NCBI GenBank assembly: GCA_009782605.1
Contig: WRIR01000005.1
Coordinates: 1-64,000, forward strand
DNA: 64,000 nucleotides
Origin: Eggerthellaceae bacterium
GTDB taxonomy: Bacteria > Actinomycetota > Coriobacteriia > Coriobacteriales > Eggerthellaceae
Direction: 5' to 3'
The notes under the pieces: model-generated
The model's input: only the letters and a program-made list of their open reading frames with translations
The model's database searches: none
Told to the model about the DNA's origin: nothing
Shown here: one piece after another, positions 17,448 to 25,988 of the stretch
How the letters are laid out: every line of letters starts with the position of its first letter
How positions within the stretch are numbered: the first letter of the stretch is position 1
Position numbers and translations under genes: made by a program

Positions 17448-19184
17448 ATGCAGGAGCACGCAGCAGGTAAAGGCACGAGAGAAGGCATAGAAGAGAAGGG
17501 ATGGCCCCCCATGGAAGGGTTCGACCTCATCAACGTCGGCATATGGTCCATCGTCCCGCCCATCCTGGCCCTTGGCTTGGCGCTCATCACCAAGGAGGTG
17601 TACTCTTCGCTGACCGTCGGCGTGTTCGTGGGCATGATCATCTACCAGTTCGCGCTCAACGGCGCCGGTCCGGCGCAGCTGGTTGAGAGCTTCACCATGG
17701 TGCCCCAGATGATGGCCGAGCAGATAGCCCGGAACGGGGCCCTGCTCCTGTTCCTTGCCCTGTTGGGGGCCCTGGTCGTGGTGATCGCCTCGGCCGGCGG
17801 CTCGAAGGCCTATGGCGAATGGGTGTCGCAGCACATCAAGAGCGCCCGCATGGCGAAGGTCTTGACGGCGGTGCTCGGCCTCATCGTCTTCGTCGACGAC
17901 TACTTCAACTGCCTGACGGTCGGTGCCGTCATGCGCCCGGTGACCGACCGCTTCAACATAAGCCGCGAGAAGCTGGCCTGGATTATCGACTCGGCCGCCG
18001 CCCCGATCTGCATCATCGCGCCTGTGTCCTCATGGGCGGTGGCGGTCGGCGGGTATCTCGGCGAGGGCGGCTTCACGACCTTTATCGCGTCCATCCCCTA
18101 CAACTTCTACGCACTGCTCACCATCGCCTTCGTCCTGTTCATGTGCCTCACGGGCTTCGATTTCGGCCCCATGAGGACGGCCGAGGCCGAGGCGCAGGTG
18201 GCGATGGCCGACAAGCAGCGCATTCCCGGCAAGGAAAGCGCGCTTGAGTCGGTCGCGACGGCCCGGATATACGACGAGTCTGACCCCGACGCCATCCCGC
18301 CCGAGGGCAATATTCCCGTTCAGGTCGCGGAAGACGCCGACCTTGAGGCTGCGGCCCACCAGATGGCCGAGGACTACAAGGGCATCAACATCTCCGACAA
18401 AGGCAGGGTGTTCGACCTGATGGTCCCGATCGTGACGCTCATCGTGTTCGCGATCGTCGGGATGATGTATGCCGGCGGCTTCTTCGGAGGGACCGAGTTT
18501 TCGGCCGCCATCGGCGAGGACCCGGTATTCGGCCTGAACATCGGCGTTTCGGTCGCGCTGCTTGTGACTGCGCTCATGTTCCTGCCCCGCAGGCTTATGA
18601 GCCTTGAGGGCTATGTGGAGGGCCTTTCAGAAGGCGTGCGGTCGATGGTCGGCGCCATCATGATCCTGATCCTCGCATGGAGCCTGGGTGGCGCGTGCCG
18701 TTACCTGCTGGGAACCGGCGAGTTCGTGAGCGGCTTTTTGAACAGCGTGGGCGTGGACATGGCCCTCCTGCCGGTGGTCCTCTCCATCGTGGCGGCCCTG
18801 ATCGCCTTTGCGATGGGCACGTCGTGGGGGACGATCGCGCTTTTGATGCCGGTCGTCGTGGGAGTCTTCGCGTCGGGAGACCCGCTGTTCGTCGTGGCGG
18901 TCGGGGCGACGCTGGGCGGCGCGGTCTACGGCGACCACGTGTCCCCCATATCGGATACGACCATCCTGTCGTCGGCGGGCGCCCAGTGCAACCACCTGCG
19001 CCATGTGGCAACGCAGCTGCCCTATGCGACGCTGGTCATGGTGATGTGCCTTGTCGGCTATATCGTATGCGCTATCGTCGGGAACCCCTGGGTCCCGCTC
19101 CTTATCTCCGCGTTCCTGATAGTTGTGGCGACGACGGTCCTCGCAAAGACGGACTTCAAGCTGCCCGGGTCGGCTAGGCGCTGA
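17448..19184 (+). CDS. NhaC-family Na+/H+ antiporter
   Basis: A 578-residue polytopic transporter of the NhaC/ion-transporter superfamily. The family core GLIVFVDDYFNCLTVGAVMRPVTD lies in the first half, and GTSWGTIALLMPVVVGV with GAVYGDHVSPISDTTI in the second. A hydrophilic loop of about 90 residues separates the two halves. Expected activity is Na+ export driven by H+ (or an amino-acid exchange variant). The start could be ATG 17448 or the in-frame ATG 17511 (MEGFDLINVG), which fits the family better. The 3' end overlaps the convergent cyclo-ligase gene by 11 bp. Confidence 0.88.
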   Translation: MQEHAAGKGTREGIEEKGWPPMEGFDLINVGIWSIVPPILALGLALITKEVYSSLTVGVFVGMIIYQFALNGAGPAQLVESFTMVPQMMAEQIARNGALLLFLALLGALVVVIASAGGSKAYGEWVSQHIKSARMAKVLTAVLGLIVFVDDYFNCLTVGAVMRPVTDRFNISREKLAWIIDSAAAPICIIAPVSSWAVAVGGYLGEGGFTTFIASIPYNFYALLTIAFVLFMCLTGFDFGPMRTAEAEAQVAMADKQRIPGKESALESVATARIYDESDPDAIPPEGNIPVQVAEDADLEAAAHQMAEDYKGINISDKGRVFDLMVPIVTLIVFAIVGMMYAGGFFGGTEFSAAIGEDPVFGLNIGVSVALLVTALMFLPRRLMSLEGYVEGLSEGVRSMVGAIMILILAWSLGGACRYLLGTGEFVSGFLNSVGVDMALLPVVLSIVAALIAFAMGTSWGTIALLMPVVVGVFASGDPLFVVAVGATLGGAVYGDHVSPISDTTILSSAGAQCNHLRHVATQLPYATLVMVMCLVGYIVCAIVGNPWVPLLISAFLIVVATTVLAKTDFKLPGSARR

Positions 19185-20067
19185 CGATGCGGGGCAGGCA
19201 AAGGTCGTGGCCCTCAAGGGGGACTTCGCCAACCTGCTGCTCCGCGAACGCGGCACCTGCGACAAAGGCGCCGGGGCGAAGCTCTCGCAGGATGCGGTCG
19301 TAGTTCCCCCCGCCATAGCCAAGGCGCCCGAGGCGTGCGTCGAAGGCGACGAGGGGCACCACCACGACGTCGAGGACGCCGGGTGCGACTGTCGGAAAGC
19401 ATTCAAGGGCAGGGTCGTCGGCTGCAAAGGAGCGCAGGGGCTTTCCCACAAAAGGAACAGCATGGGCCTCGTACTGGCAAAAAGACACCTCACGAAAGAC
19501 CATCGGTGCTGTCGCCGCCAGCACTGCCGGGAATGTTTCACGTGAAACATTCCCCGGGACTGTCCCAGGTGCCTCCCTGTTCCGTGCCCGCAGCTTCTGG
19601 GACAGGATAAGCCCTTGCCCCCCTTGTTCCCTGTCCGGAAGTTCGTATTGAAAATCGGCAGCTTGTTTCGAGAATGCCTGCTCGCCGGGGAATGTTTCAC
19701 GTGAAACATTTTTCTGCATGCAGGGAAAGCAGAGCCGTCCCCCGTGCTCATGTACTGCGCGGATGAAGCGGTCGAGCGAGACCTCGCTGCGTTTCGCGGC
19801 ATAGACGGCGACAATCTTGCCGGGAAGCGTCCCCCCTCCTACGATCCCTCCTGCGCCTTCTGAGCCAAGGCCGTCGCCAACACCGAAGGCGCGACACATC
19901 TCCAGCAACAGCTCGTCACAGATGCGGATGCTTTTCTGTTCGCGCATGAAAGCGGGAATCGCGTCACGGCGTGCCAACGCAAGGCGGCGAAGCTCCTTTT
20001 TTCGCCCCGCTTCGTTGCGCCCCGCCTCACCCTCCGGCCACGTCCCGCGTTCCGCCATGTCTTCCAT
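19174..20067 (-). CDS. 5-formyl-THF cyclo-ligase with parS-bearing insertion
   Basis: A 297-residue protein whose two ends match 5-formyltetrahydrofolate cyclo-ligase (YgfA/MTHFS), which makes 5,10-methenyl-THF with ATP. The N-terminal part has GRKKELRRLALARRDAI and VAVYAAKRSEVSLDRF; the C-terminal part has VPLVAFDARLGRLGYGGGNYD, the family signature. The family is normally about 180-200 residues. The excess is mainly an insertion of about 70 residues after LCFPCM (near residue 120) and before APMVFREVSF. Each end of the insertion reads NVSRETF, the translation of a parS palindrome. The frame is intact, so the enzyme may tolerate this loop. A Gly-rich stretch near residue 70 is also extra. 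Confidence 0.85.
   Translation of the reverse strand: MEDMAERGTWPEGEAGRNEAGRKKELRRLALARRDAIPAFMREQKSIRICDELLLEMCRAFGVGDGLGSEGAGGIVGGGTLPGKIVAVYAAKRSEVSLDRFIRAVHEHGGRLCFPCMQKNVSRETFPGEQAFSKQAADFQYELPDREQGGQGLILSQKLRARNREAPGTVPGNVSRETFPAVLAATAPMVFREVSFCQYEAHAVPFVGKPLRSFAADDPALECFPTVAPGVLDVVVVPLVAFDARLGRLGYGGGNYDRILRELRPGAFVAGAAFAEQQVGEVPLEGHDLCLPRIVSA
19534..19549. other. parS site 3 (inside coding frame)
   Basis: Perfect TGTTTCACGTGAAACA with symmetry extending over 19529-19554 (26 bp). It lies within the cyclo-ligase gene and is translated as NVSRETF. 159 bp (53 codons) from parS site 4. Confidence 0.95.
19693..19708. other. parS site 4 (inside coding frame)
   Basis: Perfect TGTTTCACGTGAAACA, symmetry 19691-19710, at the N-terminal side of the insertion in the cyclo-ligase gene and again read as NVSRETF in the protein. 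Confidence 0.95.
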
Positions 20068-20166
20068 TTCACATTCTACATTCTGTCCTAGAGGGGCCGA
20101 GTCTCCTAAGCCAGCCGCCCGAACCGGCCGTCCACCGCGACACGAACATCCAGGGCTACACCGGGT

Positions 20167-21507
20167 CTACACCACGACCCCGACGCCCATCACCTGCATG
20201 ACCAAAAGGACCACGGTCAATACGGTAACGACGACAACGGTGAGCCACAGCAGCCCCAGCGAGGCGGCCTTGGTCTTGTACTCGCGCATGATGCGGACAT
20301 CGGAAGATATGAGCGCCATGAACACGAGCAGTACCGGCAGGACGACGCCGTTCACGAACTGCGCCGTCAGCATGACGCCCAGGAGGTCGATGTTGGGGAT
20401 GAGGTCGACGGCAACCGAGAACACGATGACGAAGGTCAGGATACCCTTGAAAAGCGGCGCTTCCTTCCAGGTGAAGGACACCCCGGCCTCCCAGCCGAAG
20501 GCCTCGCAGATCACGAAGGAGGTGGTTAGCGGAAGCACGCAGGCCGCCAAGAACGATGCGGCGACAAGGCCGATCGCGAAGAGCGTCTTCGCGTACTGCC
20601 CGGCGAAAGGCTCCAGCGCCTGGGCCGCGTCGGCGGCGCTTTCGATGGCGATGCCGTGGGGGTAGAGCACGGTGGCGGTGGTAACCACGATGAACCAGGC
20701 AACGAGGCAGGCGGCGATGACCCCGGAATAGACATCGACCTTCTGCGAGAAGAGCCCCTTGACGCCCTCGCCCTTCTCTACGACGTTGCTCTGGTTGAAG
20801 AACATCATCCAGGGCGCGACGGTCGTGCCGATCATCGCGATGACCAGCGACACGAAGTTGACGTTTCCGATCACGTGCGGCACAACGGTGTTGTAGGCAG
20901 CGTCACTCCAATTCGGCTGTGCCATGAAGGCAGCAACCACATAGGTGACGAACACGAGGGAGAGCGCGAGGAATATCTTCTCGATCCGCTTGTAGCTGCC
21001 GCTCACTATGAGGAACCAGACCGCCACGGCGGCGACCGGTATCGAGACGTACTTCGACACGCCGAACATCTCCATGCCCGAGGCGATGCCGGCGAACTCC
21101 GAGAAGGTGGTCGCCACGTTGCCGATGAGCAGTGCAAGCATGGCGAAGGCCGTCAGGCGGATACCGAAGCGCTCACGGATGAGCGCCGCGAAGCCCTTGC
21201 CGGTGACGGCCCCCATGCGTGCGGCGGTCAGCTGCACGACGATCAGCAAGACGCACATGACCGGCACGACCCACAGCGTCGTGAACCCGAACTCGGCGCC
21301 GACGACAGAATAGGTCGAGATGCCGCCTGCGTCGTTGCCCGCCATGGCGGTGACGACGCCCGGCCCGAGCGCCGCAAGGAACAGCCAGAGCTTCGTCTTC
21401 TTCTTGGAAGGGGCCGGGGCAGCGGCCTCGATCCCCGCGGCACCCTCGGTGCTGGCAAGGCCTGCGGCGTTGTCCGCGCTGTCCGGCTTAGCAGATTTGA
21501 CTATCAT
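20167..21507 (-). CDS. NRAMP-related Mg2+ transporter (NRMT type)
   Basis: A 446-residue, 11-helix SLC11/NRAMP-fold transporter. The helix-1 metal motif is D59-A-G-G instead of the classical D-P-G-N, so the Asp is kept and the Asn is Gly. In helix 6 the usual M-P-H-N is A231-P-W-M, so the methionine that selects transition metals is Ala. As I recall, this is the pattern described for NRMT magnesium transporters, whose studied member comes from Eggerthella lenta. It lies 17 bp after an MgtE-like regulatory gene, supporting Mg2+ as substrate. A 35-residue Ala-rich cytoplasmic N-terminus precedes helix 1. CAGGAG stands upstream of ATG 21507. Confidence 0.85.
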   Translation of the reverse strand: MIVKSAKPDSADNAAGLASTEGAAGIEAAAPAPSKKKTKLWLFLAALGPGVVTAMAGNDAGGISTYSVVGAEFGFTTLWVVPVMCVLLIVVQLTAARMGAVTGKGFAALIRERFGIRLTAFAMLALLIGNVATTFSEFAGIASGMEMFGVSKYVSIPVAAVAVWFLIVSGSYKRIEKIFLALSLVFVTYVVAAFMAQPNWSDAAYNTVVPHVIGNVNFVSLVIAMIGTTVAPWMMFFNQSNVVEKGEGVKGLFSQKVDVYSGVIAACLVAWFIVVTTATVLYPHGIAIESAADAAQALEPFAGQYAKTLFAIGLVAASFLAACVLPLTTSFVICEAFGWEAGVSFTWKEAPLFKGILTFVIVFSVAVDLIPNIDLLGVMLTAQFVNGVVLPVLLVFMALISSDVRIMREYKTKAASLGLLWLTVVVVTVLTVVLLVMQVMGVGVVV

Positions 21508-21524
21508 GGCTCAACTCCTGCCCT

Positions 21525-22877
21525 TTAGTTCCCGGGATACCCTATCGCCTGGAACAGGATCATCGTGTAGATGAAGAGGAAGACGAGCGCCGCCCCGACA
21601 ATGCCGACGGTCATGAGCACGCGCTTCTTGAGCTTCTCTTCGTTCGCATCCTCTTCTATGACGTCATACGCGTCGTCAACCGTGACGATGCCGAGCAGCT
21701 TGCCGGACTCGTCAACGACGGGCATGGCGGGCAAGTCGTACTTGAAGATGTCGGCTGCAACCTCCTCTTCCGTTTTCGTGGGAAGGGCGGTGATCAGCTC
21801 GGAGTACATGATGTCCTTGAGGGGCGTCGCCGCATCGACGAGCACCAGGGTACGCAGCGAAGCCACGCCGACGAGCTTGCCGTATGCGTCGAGCACGTAG
21901 ACGTAGTGGACGGTCGGGAAGTCCTCGTCGAGCTCCCGCAGGGCCTCTATCGTCTCCGCAACGGTCCGGGTCTCCTCGACCGCGACATACTGCGTGGTCA
22001 TCATGCCGCCAGCCGTCCCCTCCTTGTACCCGAGAAGGCCGCGGATTGCCGCCGCGTCCTCCATGCCCATCAGGTGCAGCAGGGTCTCTGCCTTTTCGTA
22101 GGAAAGGTCGCGCACGATGTCGGCGGCGTCGTCGGGATCCATCTTCCCCAGCAGGGTGGAGGCACGCGCCTCGTCGAGGTCCTCGATGAAGTCGGCCTGG
22201 TACTCGTCTTCCATCTCAGAGATGGCGTCGGTCGCCCGCGCCTCGTCCAGGTGCGCGAAGACGCTCGCCCGCTGTTGAGGGTCGAGCTGTTCGAGGATGT
22301 CGGCGACGTCTGCGGGATGCATCTCGTTCAGGCGCTTATGGGTGACGGAAAGCTGCACCTCGGAAAGGTCCCGGTCGAGCAGATCCATATAGTTCCAGGC
22401 GATGATCTGCTCGTCTATCTTCTTCCCGAAGGCCCGTGCCAGGGCGAGGACGGCACGCTCAAGGTGCTGTGAAAGCCCCCGCATAATGCCGCGCATGCCG
22501 ACTTCGGCGCCGAGCAGGCGCAGCTGCTTCCCGGAAACGGAGAGCTTGAGGTCGTTCACGCGCACGACCTTCATCCCCTGCGTATCGACGATCTGACGGT
22601 TCAGCAGGTCGCGCGCGAGCAGAACTTCGTCAGGTTGCAGATAGCTGAAACGGATGTGGTGGCCCTCGACCCCGAGGTCGATGCCATCCTCGTCAAAGCT
22701 CTCGACGTATTTGCGCCACGAGACCATGAAGGGCTTCTTGCCCGGCCCCTGGAAGGCGAGGCTCGTGATGCGGGGGAACATCTCGCCTGTTGAGATGGCG
22801 AGGTCTGAGACCTTGCCGATTTTTGCCCCCGTCGAGTCCACGACGGGCTCCCCAAGCATTTGTGAAAGATAGAGCAT
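21525..22877 (-). CDS. MgtE-like PRC/CBS regulatory protein with one helix
   Basis: A 450-residue protein with two PRC-barrel-like segments (about 3-75 and 85-135), an MgtE intracellular N domain (about 190-290, with repeated EMEDEYQADFIEDLD-type helices and DPDDAADIVRDL), and a CBS pair (about 295-415). It ends in a single transmembrane helix (about 426-446). The five-helix MgtE channel is missing, so it cannot transport by itself. In MgtE these cytosolic domains sense Mg2+; I infer it gates or anchors the NRMT transporter encoded next. ATG 22877 is preferred to ATG 22883, since AAGGG is well spaced only for the former. Confidence 0.85.
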   Translation of the reverse strand: MLYLSQMLGEPVVDSTGAKIGKVSDLAISTGEMFPRITSLAFQGPGKKPFMVSWRKYVESFDEDGIDLGVEGHHIRFSYLQPDEVLLARDLLNRQIVDTQGMKVVRVNDLKLSVSGKQLRLLGAEVGMRGIMRGLSQHLERAVLALARAFGKKIDEQIIAWNYMDLLDRDLSEVQLSVTHKRLNEMHPADVADILEQLDPQQRASVFAHLDEARATDAISEMEDEYQADFIEDLDEARASTLLGKMDPDDAADIVRDLSYEKAETLLHLMGMEDAAAIRGLLGYKEGTAGGMMTTQYVAVEETRTVAETIEALRELDEDFPTVHYVYVLDAYGKLVGVASLRTLVLVDAATPLKDIMYSELITALPTKTEEEVAADIFKYDLPAMPVVDESGKLLGIVTVDDAYDVIEEDANEEKLKKRVLMTVGIVGAALVFLFIYTMILFQAIGYPGN

Positions 22878-22883
22878 AGGCAT

Positions 22884-23110
22884 CCCTTACCGTTTCCGAT
22901 CGGCACACACGCCGCTAAGGCCGCCTCACAACCCCACTGTGTCAAGGGGCGCAGCCTTGTTTGTTGCAAGCAACTATGCCGATACCGATACTGTGTCGCA
23001 GCCATCCTTCGGCTGCCGACAAGGGGAAGCCGAAGGACTAATTACTGTGAGGTTTCGGTTTTCGAACCTTCAAGTATCGTCCTTTCCTTCAAACAACAAA
23101 ACGCCGCACG
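22884..23110 (-). promoter_or_regulatory. Structured leader before the Mg2+ genes
   Basis: The 436-bp gap (22878-23313) holds no gene. Its reverse-strand half nearest the MgtE-like gene can form several stems: CCTTCGGCT../AGCCGAAGG around 23010-23036, CCCCTTGACACAGTGGGG near 22931-22948, and a possible long-range CCTTGT/ACAAGG contact. GGCTGCG and GACACAGT each occur twice. The M-box consensus was looked for and not found. A TTGTTT-like -35 lies near 23095. It could be an Mg2+-responsive leader of another type or simply GC-rich spacer. Confidence 0.3.
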
Positions 23111-23206
23111 CCAAGGCGCCGCCACACCGGGCACGCCAAAACTGCAGGCACACGCCTGTTCACAAGCCCATAGAGATAGTAGGCGATTTTCCAAGCAGCG
23201 TCAACC

Positions 23207-23238
23207 TTTACGGGGTCATTTTACGGGCTCTTTACGGG
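23207..23238. repeat. Three TTTACGGG repeats
   Basis: TTTACGGG occurs at 23207-23214, 23220-23227 and 23231-23238, spaced 13 and 11 bp, just beyond a terminator hairpin. They may be binding sites or a small expansion; nothing decides between them. Confidence 0.6.
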
Positions 23239-23291
23239 CCTCTCCGACCCTTATCCAGGCTCCGGGCATGGATAAGGGTCGGGTATGGAGA
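23239..23291 (-). terminator. Terminator of the flavodoxin/ferredoxin gene
   Basis: A perfect 14-bp stem (CCGACCCTTATCCA at 23244-23257 with TGGATAAGGGTCGG at 23269-23282), extended by CTCT/AGAG outside a small bulge. It lies about 30 bp after the reverse-strand gene. No T-run follows. Confidence 0.65.
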
Positions 23292-23313
23292 GCCCGAGGG
23301 ACGCGGAGGGCGG

Positions 23314-24099
23314 CTAAACGACCAGCAGGGCTTCCTGCCTTGCCGTGAAGTTGCCCTCAAGCATTCCGATGACCGGGCTCAGAGCGGCCGTGTTTATCGT
23401 CCGGGCACCAGCCGAGCATGCCTTCACGCAGGCATGGCAGACGATACAGCACTCATCGGTTATGCTCGGGTCATCCGGGATGGCATCCACCGGGCACACG
23501 TCGGCGCACTCCAGGCAGTTTGTGCATGCGTCCTTGTCGACCAGGGGCCGCCAGTCGGCATGGGGGTATTCTATGTAGGGCTTGTTACCCGGAACCTCGA
23601 CCATGGCGGCAGAGCCAGAGCCCAGCTTCTCGGCAATCTGGCCGCCGAGCTTGCGGGCCTCTTCGATGTCGGCGGCATCGGGCCGACCCGGCGCAACCGT
23701 GCTCGTGAAGCTGTGCTCGCAGGGGAAGGTGACCAGGCCTATTATCCGGAAGCCCTGCCCGACCAGCACATCGGCGGCCTCAAGGAGGGAATCATCGACC
23801 GCCCTGTTGCCATAGGTGGCGACGATGACGGCAGGGGTGTCCCCACCTTGCAGGTGTTTCATCTCTTGCAGGAATACCCCGGGAACACGTCCGGCGTAGA
23901 CCGGAAAACCGACGACGAGCACGTCTTCGGCACCCAGGGCACCGAGGCCTTCCGCCCAGCCCTTCCGTGCACAGGACAGGGTAAGGTCGAAGTCAGAGGC
24001 TATGCCGGCTTTGCCAGCAACCCCCTCGCTCACCGCCTGGACAACCTTTTTCGTTGATTGCGTTGGACTGAAATAACAAACCGATACCTTCTCTGTCAT
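23314..24099 (-). CDS. EFR1-type flavodoxin/ferredoxin protein
   Basis: A 261-residue protein with a flavodoxin-like domain (residues 1-165: YFSPTQSTKK phosphate loop, VVGFPVYAGRVP) fused to two [4Fe-4S] ferredoxin motifs: C192, C195, C198, C202 and C218, C221, C224, C228. This arrangement is the EFR1 family of cytoplasmic electron carriers. The partner is unknown; no redox enzyme is adjacent. ATG 24099 with upstream GGAAGGAG is used instead of the longer frame. Confidence 0.88.
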   Translation of the reverse strand: MTEKVSVCYFSPTQSTKKVVQAVSEGVAGKAGIASDFDLTLSCARKGWAEGLGALGAEDVLVVGFPVYAGRVPGVFLQEMKHLQGGDTPAVIVATYGNRAVDDSLLEAADVLVGQGFRIIGLVTFPCEHSFTSTVAPGRPDAADIEEARKLGGQIAEKLGSGSAAMVEVPGNKPYIEYPHADWRPLVDKDACTNCLECADVCPVDAIPDDPSITDECCIVCHACVKACSAGARTINTAALSPVIGMLEGNFTARQEALLVV

Positions 24100-24159
24100 G
24101 GGACCCGTCTCCTTCCACCTGATTCTCCCTATGCTTGTCCGTGCCAAACGAGCACGGCC

Positions 24160-24402
24160 CTATCCAGCCAGCTCCCGCCTTCCCCGTACCTCCCGGTACC
24201 GAAAGACAGCGGAAAGACGGTGCCTCGCCGGTGTCACGCTAGGGTAGCACGCGACAGGCAGGCGGTCAACAATCCGGCCCAGGCGTTTCGCCTCGCGGAC
24301 CCCTTGCAGCAGGGGCTGCACTTCCGGGTCCTGGTCCTCGATGTAGGCATCAACAGCAGGCGCCTCATCGGCCAAGGGGCAGCAGGGTACCCCGTCCGTC
24401 AT
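24160..24402 (-). pseudogene. DUF1801 (YdhG-like) remnant
   Basis: An 80-codon frame whose start overlaps the DUF1538 stop codon as ATGA. Its middle (VDAYIEDQDPEVQPLLQGVR) matches the N-terminal helix of DUF1801/YdhG proteins, which are about 120 residues. The rest, after REAKR, does not look like the family. I read it as a truncated copy, possibly still translated by coupling. Confidence 0.55.
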
Positions 24403-25868
24403 CGGCCTCCTTTGCGGGCGTAGTACAGGCCCATCACCTGTATGGCGATCAACGGGGTCATTGCCACCATGGCTATGAGCCCAAAGGCGTCGGTGGCGAT
24501 GTTTCCCCCCAGGGAATGCGACGCCCCTATGGCCAGGGGCAGCAGAAAGGCAGAAGTCAGGGGCCCCGAGGCAACACCCCCCGAGTCAAAGGCGATAGAG
24601 GTGAAGATTTTCGGCGTGACAAAGGAAAGGCCGACCGAAAGGACGTAACCGGGTAGCAAAACCCATTCTATCGGCAGGCCCGTAAGCACGCGCAGCATGG
24701 ATATGCCGATGGCAAGGGCAACCCCGAAAGAGAGGGACAGCTTCATGGCCCTTTGGGAAATGCCGCCGCCGGTGATATCCTCGACCTGCTTGTTGAGCAC
24801 CGATATAGCCGGCTCGGCCCGTATGACGAAGTACCCGAAAACCATGCCGACGACGACAAGCAGCCCTTTGTAATCCGACTCTGCCAGGCAATGCCCCAAG
24901 AGGTTGCCAACAGGAAAGAAGCCCAGCTGCGCCCCCGTAAGGAAGAGAACCAGGCCGGCATAGGTCGAGAGTATGCCGAAAAGGATTCGAACCACCGTTC
25001 CCGCCGGCGGCCTTATCGCAAGAAGGGAGAACGCGAGGAATACGACGACGACAGGGGCAAGCGACAGGAGCATCTCTCGCATATACCGCAGCAGGGCGCC
25101 CGAGTAGGCAGCCCCCAATGCCGCAGAGTCCGCAGTGGTCGCCGTGTAGACGACATAGTCGGCAGCGCCGCTTTCTGGCGTGTATATCAGGCCGAGCGCC
25201 ATAACGGTGAGGATAGGGCCGATGGAACAGATGGCGATCAGGCCGAAGTTGTCGTCCTCGGTACAACTGCCCTTCTGGGCACAGGCGATGCCAACCCCGA
25301 GCGCCATGATGAAGGGCACGGTCATGGAGCCGGTGGTAGCGCCGCCGGAGTCGAAGGCTATAGGCAAGAAGTTCTCCGGCACAAAGAGCGCGACAATGAA
25401 AATCAAGGAATAGAAGGCCAAGAGTATGTACTTGAAGCTCAGATGAAGGACCTCGCGCAAAAAGCCTATCGCCAAAAAGACCCCCACGCCCACCGCAACC
25501 GAGACTATCAGTATCAAGCTTGGGATGCCTGCCGCCAACTCCGCAAACACGAGAAGCCCGGGCTCGGTAATGGTGATGATAAAGCCCAAGACAAGCCCCA
25601 TCGAAACAAGGAGCCACGTCTTTTTCCTACCTGCGATAAAAGAGCCTAAAATACCCCCCATGGGCTTCATGGCAACGTCGGCCCCCAAGGTGAACAGCGT
25701 CATCCCCACCAGCAAAAAGACCGTGCCGACGGCGAAGCTGACCATCACGTCGAACGGCGTGGGAACGAACACGAGCATAAGGACGAAGACGAGAACGGCG
25801 ACCGAGAGCACCGAGCGAAGCGCCTCCAGGAATTTTTCCCTCACCGCCATATTGGTTTCAAAGCTCAA
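24399..25868 (-). CDS. DUF1538 membrane protein, duplicated halves
   Basis: A 489-residue polytopic protein of the DUF1538 family, function unknown. It is built of two related halves. Each has a TEP/AEP-containing helix (ITITEPGLLV near 101; a segment with RAEP in the second half) and a hallmark DSGG motif: FLPIAFDSGGATTGS with D173 and FTSIAFDSGGVASGP with D428. About 14 helices are expected. The paired Asp-Ser-Gly-Gly re-entrant look suggests a transporter (inference). TTG 25868 with AGGAGG four bases upstream, or ATG 25850, could be the start. Confidence 0.85.
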   Translation of the reverse strand: MSFETNMAVREKFLEALRSVLSVAVLVFVLMLVFVPTPFDVMVSFAVGTVFLLVGMTLFTLGADVAMKPMGGILGSFIAGRKKTWLLVSMGLVLGFIITITEPGLLVFAELAAGIPSLILIVSVAVGVGVFLAIGFLREVLHLSFKYILLAFYSLIFIVALFVPENFLPIAFDSGGATTGSMTVPFIMALGVGIACAQKGSCTEDDNFGLIAICSIGPILTVMALGLIYTPESGAADYVVYTATTADSAALGAAYSGALLRYMREMLLSLAPVVVVFLAFSLLAIRPPAGTVVRILFGILSTYAGLVLFLTGAQLGFFPVGNLLGHCLAESDYKGLLVVVGMVFGYFVIRAEPAISVLNKQVEDITGGGISQRAMKLSLSFGVALAIGISMLRVLTGLPIEWVLLPGYVLSVGLSFVTPKIFTSIAFDSGGVASGPLTSAFLLPLAIGASHSLGGNIATDAFGLIAMVAMTPLIAIQVMGLYYARKGGR

Positions 25869-25957
25869 ACAACCTCCTCATAACAACCCGTGTCAAACCC
25901 GCTTTGAGCAAAACGCCAAGGCGACGGGCGCACCCACCAAAGGCCACGCATCACAAG

Positions 25958-25988
25958 AGCGGGAGCCTCCCCTAAAGGAGACTCCCGC
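25958..25988. repeat. IS605-like terminal hairpin relic
   Basis: Within the 354-bp gap before the PIN-like gene, GCGGGAGCCTCCCCTAAAGG is followed by an arm that pairs over about 11 bp with one mismatch (CGGGAGCCTCC/GGAGACTCCCG). Read in reverse it continues from a GACTTCAGGGCGGGAG-like sequence, which resembles the end hairpins of IS200/IS605 elements. No transposase or TnpB is present. The gap otherwise holds a tandem TGGAATCCGCA pair at about 26146-26167. Confidence 0.35.

Noticed and set aside
22878-23110. M-box (Mg2+) riboswitch
   Set aside because: None of the conserved M-box core could be found; only a generic structured leader is reported.
24160-24402. Intact small gene coupled to DUF1538
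   Set aside because: Only the first helix of DUF1801 is recognisable and the rest is unlike the family, so it is listed as a remnant.
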